Shown in pieces: positions 61,788-64,000 of a stretch of DNA of 64,000 nucleotides. Position 1 is the first letter of the stretch. Every line of letters starts with the position of its first letter. The DNA comes from Desmodus rotundus. Lineage: Eukaryota; Chordata; Mammalia; Chiroptera; Phyllostomidae. A model generated the notes under the pieces. The model worked only from the letters and a program-made list of their open reading frames with translations. It searched no databases and was not told the DNA's origin. Where the stretch lies: NCBI RefSeq assembly GCF_022682495.2, contig NC_071398.1:96995705-97059704 (forward strand), written 5' to 3'. A program made the translations under genes and the position numbers.

Positions 61788-62840
61788 TCTCACCTCAGCC
61801 CCGCGCACCGTCGGCTGCATGTACGTGTCTCTCCCTGTGGTCTATCCACCTCTCGCTTCTATTCCACCTTCCTCCTCTTCCCTGTCCTCTCTCTCCTCCT
61901 TTCCAAGTCACCCGAGCACCACGGAACCTGGAATCTGGAATCCTAACTTCTAGGGGACTTTGGAGATGCCCACACTGACCAGCGCACAAGTGCCACACAG
62001 GAGAAAATGACAGTCCTGAGAGTGACCGACCAGGACGTGCTGTGGCTGTGGAGAGCATGCAGCCCGAGGGCAGGGTCCCCTCCCTGCTGCCGCATGGACG
62101 GCTGTGCCCTGGCACCGCACAGCACCTGCAAACCTCCGCCCTTCCCTTGGAAGCGTCTGACAGAGAACTAAGAGAAAATCCGCCTACGTGCATGAGGCCC
62201 TTGTCTTCACGTGGTCCGTCACTGTTTTTAGTGAGGTATCTTCCCTTGAAAATACTCTTTTGGATTCACAGAGGATCAGAAGATAATTTCAAGGGTACTC
62301 CTTGTGAACCATGTACTTTTACAAAATAGTTAGCAATGTGTAAAAGAGTTGTTGTTCTTAACAGTTTGTCTTTTTCAGTGAAAGGTTCCCGGGTCAGCTG
62401 GCAAATGGCTTTGCCCACTGTCCACAGAAAAAGAAAAGCAGAACACTGAACATGTTGCCTAAGATGTCAGGAATTTATCACTACCCTGGCACCCACCTGT
62501 GGGCCCATTAAGTTTTTTAAAAACCCTGTCTTAAAGAAACAATGAGCTATGTTTCTGGATTAGAGGTTTTCGAAGTGGGGTGAGTACATGCCAGGGGTAC
62601 ACATGAGGATAGATGGGGCGCCAAGAAAAAATAATGGAACTCCCTCTACTGAGTTTTAAATCGCATCCTGCTAAAGTCTTTGTATTTGTTTATATTCTTA
62701 ACATACCCAAGATGTTACTATAGCAACCCATGAATAAAATGTGTACATGAGTGAAAATAAACATGTGCAGTTGTGTTCTCAGCCATTTCTTTCCCACTGG
62801 GGATGGCCAAGAGCAGTGGACCACCAGGCTGCCCTGGGAG

Positions 62841-62855
62841 CCCCCCCCCCCCCCC
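62841..62855. repeat. Poly-C run
   Basis: Fifteen consecutive C, about 45 bp from the donor of the DNM3 exon at 62900. Confidence 0.95.
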
Positions 62856-62899
62856 GCCCGCCACGCCTAAGGACCCTGCCCCAGGAGGCCCATGCTCAC

Positions 62900-62986
62900 C
62901 TGGTCCTTGGTCTTCCCTTCCCGCTCGCGAATGTGGTTAGCCACGATCCTCTCCGTTTCCTCGCAGAGTCGGGGGAAGTTCGCCAG
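62900..62986 (-). CDS. DNM3: DNM3 exon, stalk (middle domain) segment, 29 codons
   Basis: Internal coding exon of dynamin-3, a large GTPase that assembles around the necks of endocytic vesicles and drives their scission, mainly in neurons and testis. Read on the minus strand, an acceptor (tttctcccgacag) is followed by 87 bases, phase 0 at both ends, then a gtgagc donor. The peptide starts [14 protein letters not shown] and ends with [12 protein letters not shown]. This is the dynamin stalk segment that helps form the helical bundle for self-assembly. The wording of the peptide fits DNM3 better than DNM1 or DNM2 as I remember those proteins. It is the most 5' exon in the window. The preceding exon, expected to end in a Cys-Thr-Lys-Lys motif, is not seen between 62987 and 64000. 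Confidence 0.95.
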
Positions 62987-64000
62987 CTGTCGGGAGAAAC
63001 AGACCCGAGTGTGAATACTGAAAAGGGCAGAGATAAAGGATGATATTTCGTAGAAGGTACACGTGACAATTCCGCAAGCAGGAGTGGGTATTCCAAAGAA
63101 AAGCCAAGTGAGAGAAGAGGCTCCACAAGCTGAAATCAGAGGAAACCTGGAACTAGCAGGGGGCTTCCCTCCAAAGAAGCCGGAAAATGGACAGCAGGCA
63201 GCACTGTGCTCTCCAGAGCCAGCACCCCCTCAAGGACAAAGGTGAGGAAGATGGGGACAAACATGAAGTGACAGCCAGGACGGTGCTCACTCGTTTCAAG
63301 CTGTGGGCCAAGGGCCTCACGAAATAACCTCATTCAAAAACCACGACAGTCAGAAAATATAGATCCTATGATTCACCCCTTTTGTAGAGGAGGACAGCAA
63401 AGCACAGAGAGGTTAGGGGACTTGCCCAAAGCTAAACAGCTCAGACTTGGTGGGTCCAGGATTCCAACCCAAGTCCTCGGACTCCAGAGCCCAGGGTCTG
63501 TCTGTCACCCTCTGAAGGTGATTCATTGCGTGAACCACAGATAACTCATTTCCCGTTCTCCCCCCACGGATGTGTTTGTGCGCACTGGGGGCAGGGACAG
63601 GGAGCGGGAAAGAAGTAAAAGGGCCCCCGGCTGTCGGCCGACTGCACGCTCAGCGTGTGTCCGAGCCGCTGGTGTTAACAGCCTTACCGTCTGCAGTGGC
63701 AGGTCGCCTGTGCAGACACAGTGGAATGCAGAAAACACTTTATAAAAAGCAAAAAAGAGAATCACGAAGAAGTAAATGGCCAAAGGTGCTGTGACAAGGC
63801 CTCAGAGGACTTCCTGCCTCATGGGTGACAGTGGAGCCTCCAAAGCTGGACATCTGTCGAATGGTAAACTACTTCTGCATAGTTTATCATTCAAGTGACA
63901 CTGCATAATCTCAAGTAATAAGTAAGAAACTATGAAAAAACCAATACGATACATATGACTTCAGGGATCTGAACCTGAAATACAGAGTTCTAAGAAAAAA
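62987..64000 (-). other. DNM3: DNM3 intron, 5' side of the first exon in the window
   Basis: Non-coding sequence upstream (in DNM3 sense) of the exon at 62900-62986. It continues past the window end. I see one MIR relic at about 63340-63510 and nothing else I can name. No dynamin-like peptide with splice sites was found here. Confidence 0.85.
63340..63510 (+). mobile_element. MIR SINE relic
   Basis: Sense MIR with a good match: aaagcacagagaggttaggg, gacttgcccaaagctaaaca, gattccaacccaagtcctcg, actccagagcccagggtctg. Confidence 0.8.

Larger units (their letters stand above)
58069..62899 (-). other. DNM3: DNM3 intron (4,831 bp)
   Basis: Intron between the two stalk exons. It holds an L2-like 3' end (59390-59625), a CpG-dense patch (60349-60505), a weak MIR (61085-61225), a CCCCA repeat (61760-61787) and a poly-C run (62841-62855). 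Stretches 58070-59390 and 61225-62840 show nothing I can name. Confidence 0.9.

Overview
This is 64 kb of mammalian, specifically bat, nuclear DNA. It looks eukaryotic: no dense gene packing, only short spliced exons, and many interspersed repeats. Six tRNA-derived VES-type SINEs, four of them with clear target-site duplications and a fifth with a short one, point to a microbat, most likely a yangochiropteran. Older L1, L2, MIR, MaLR and hAT relics are shared with all placental mammals.

The window lies inside one large gene, dynamin-3 (DNM3), read on the minus strand. I can place five consecutive exons with intact splice sites and one continuous reading frame, in transcript order: 62900-62986 (stalk), 57998-58068 (stalk), 46643-46694 (stalk-to-PH linker), 45804-45833 (a 30-nt cassette microexon, GTNLPPSRQI) and 20420-20533 (first half of the PH domain). 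Together they encode 118 residues. The exons before and after these were not found, so both ends of the window fall inside DNM3 introns.

The plus strand of the intron after the PH exon (1-20419) carries the antisense non-coding RNA locus DNM3OS. It holds the mir-199a-2 hairpin (5909-6018) and, about 5.7 kb further on, the mir-214 hairpin (11650-11759). The opposite strand of mir-214 encodes mir-3120, which would be cut from the DNM3 intron itself, so one DNA segment serves two microRNA genes on opposite strands. A purine-rich tract, E-boxes and a perfect CArG box lie just upstream of mir-199a-2. The block from about 5.3 to 14 kb has almost no recognisable transposons, as expected of a constrained locus.

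The rest, about 20.5-45.8 kb, 46.7-58.0 kb and 58.1-62.9 kb, is intron filled with L2, MIR, L1, VES, LTR and hAT relics and simple repeats. No second protein-coding gene is supported. Less expected features are a perfect 23-bp inverted repeat with a 2-nt spacer (2813-2860), a pre-miRNA-sized hairpin (19734-19803), a UGC motif just before the DNM3 microexon, small base changes in the two conserved miRNA stems, and a G-rich run just after mir-214.
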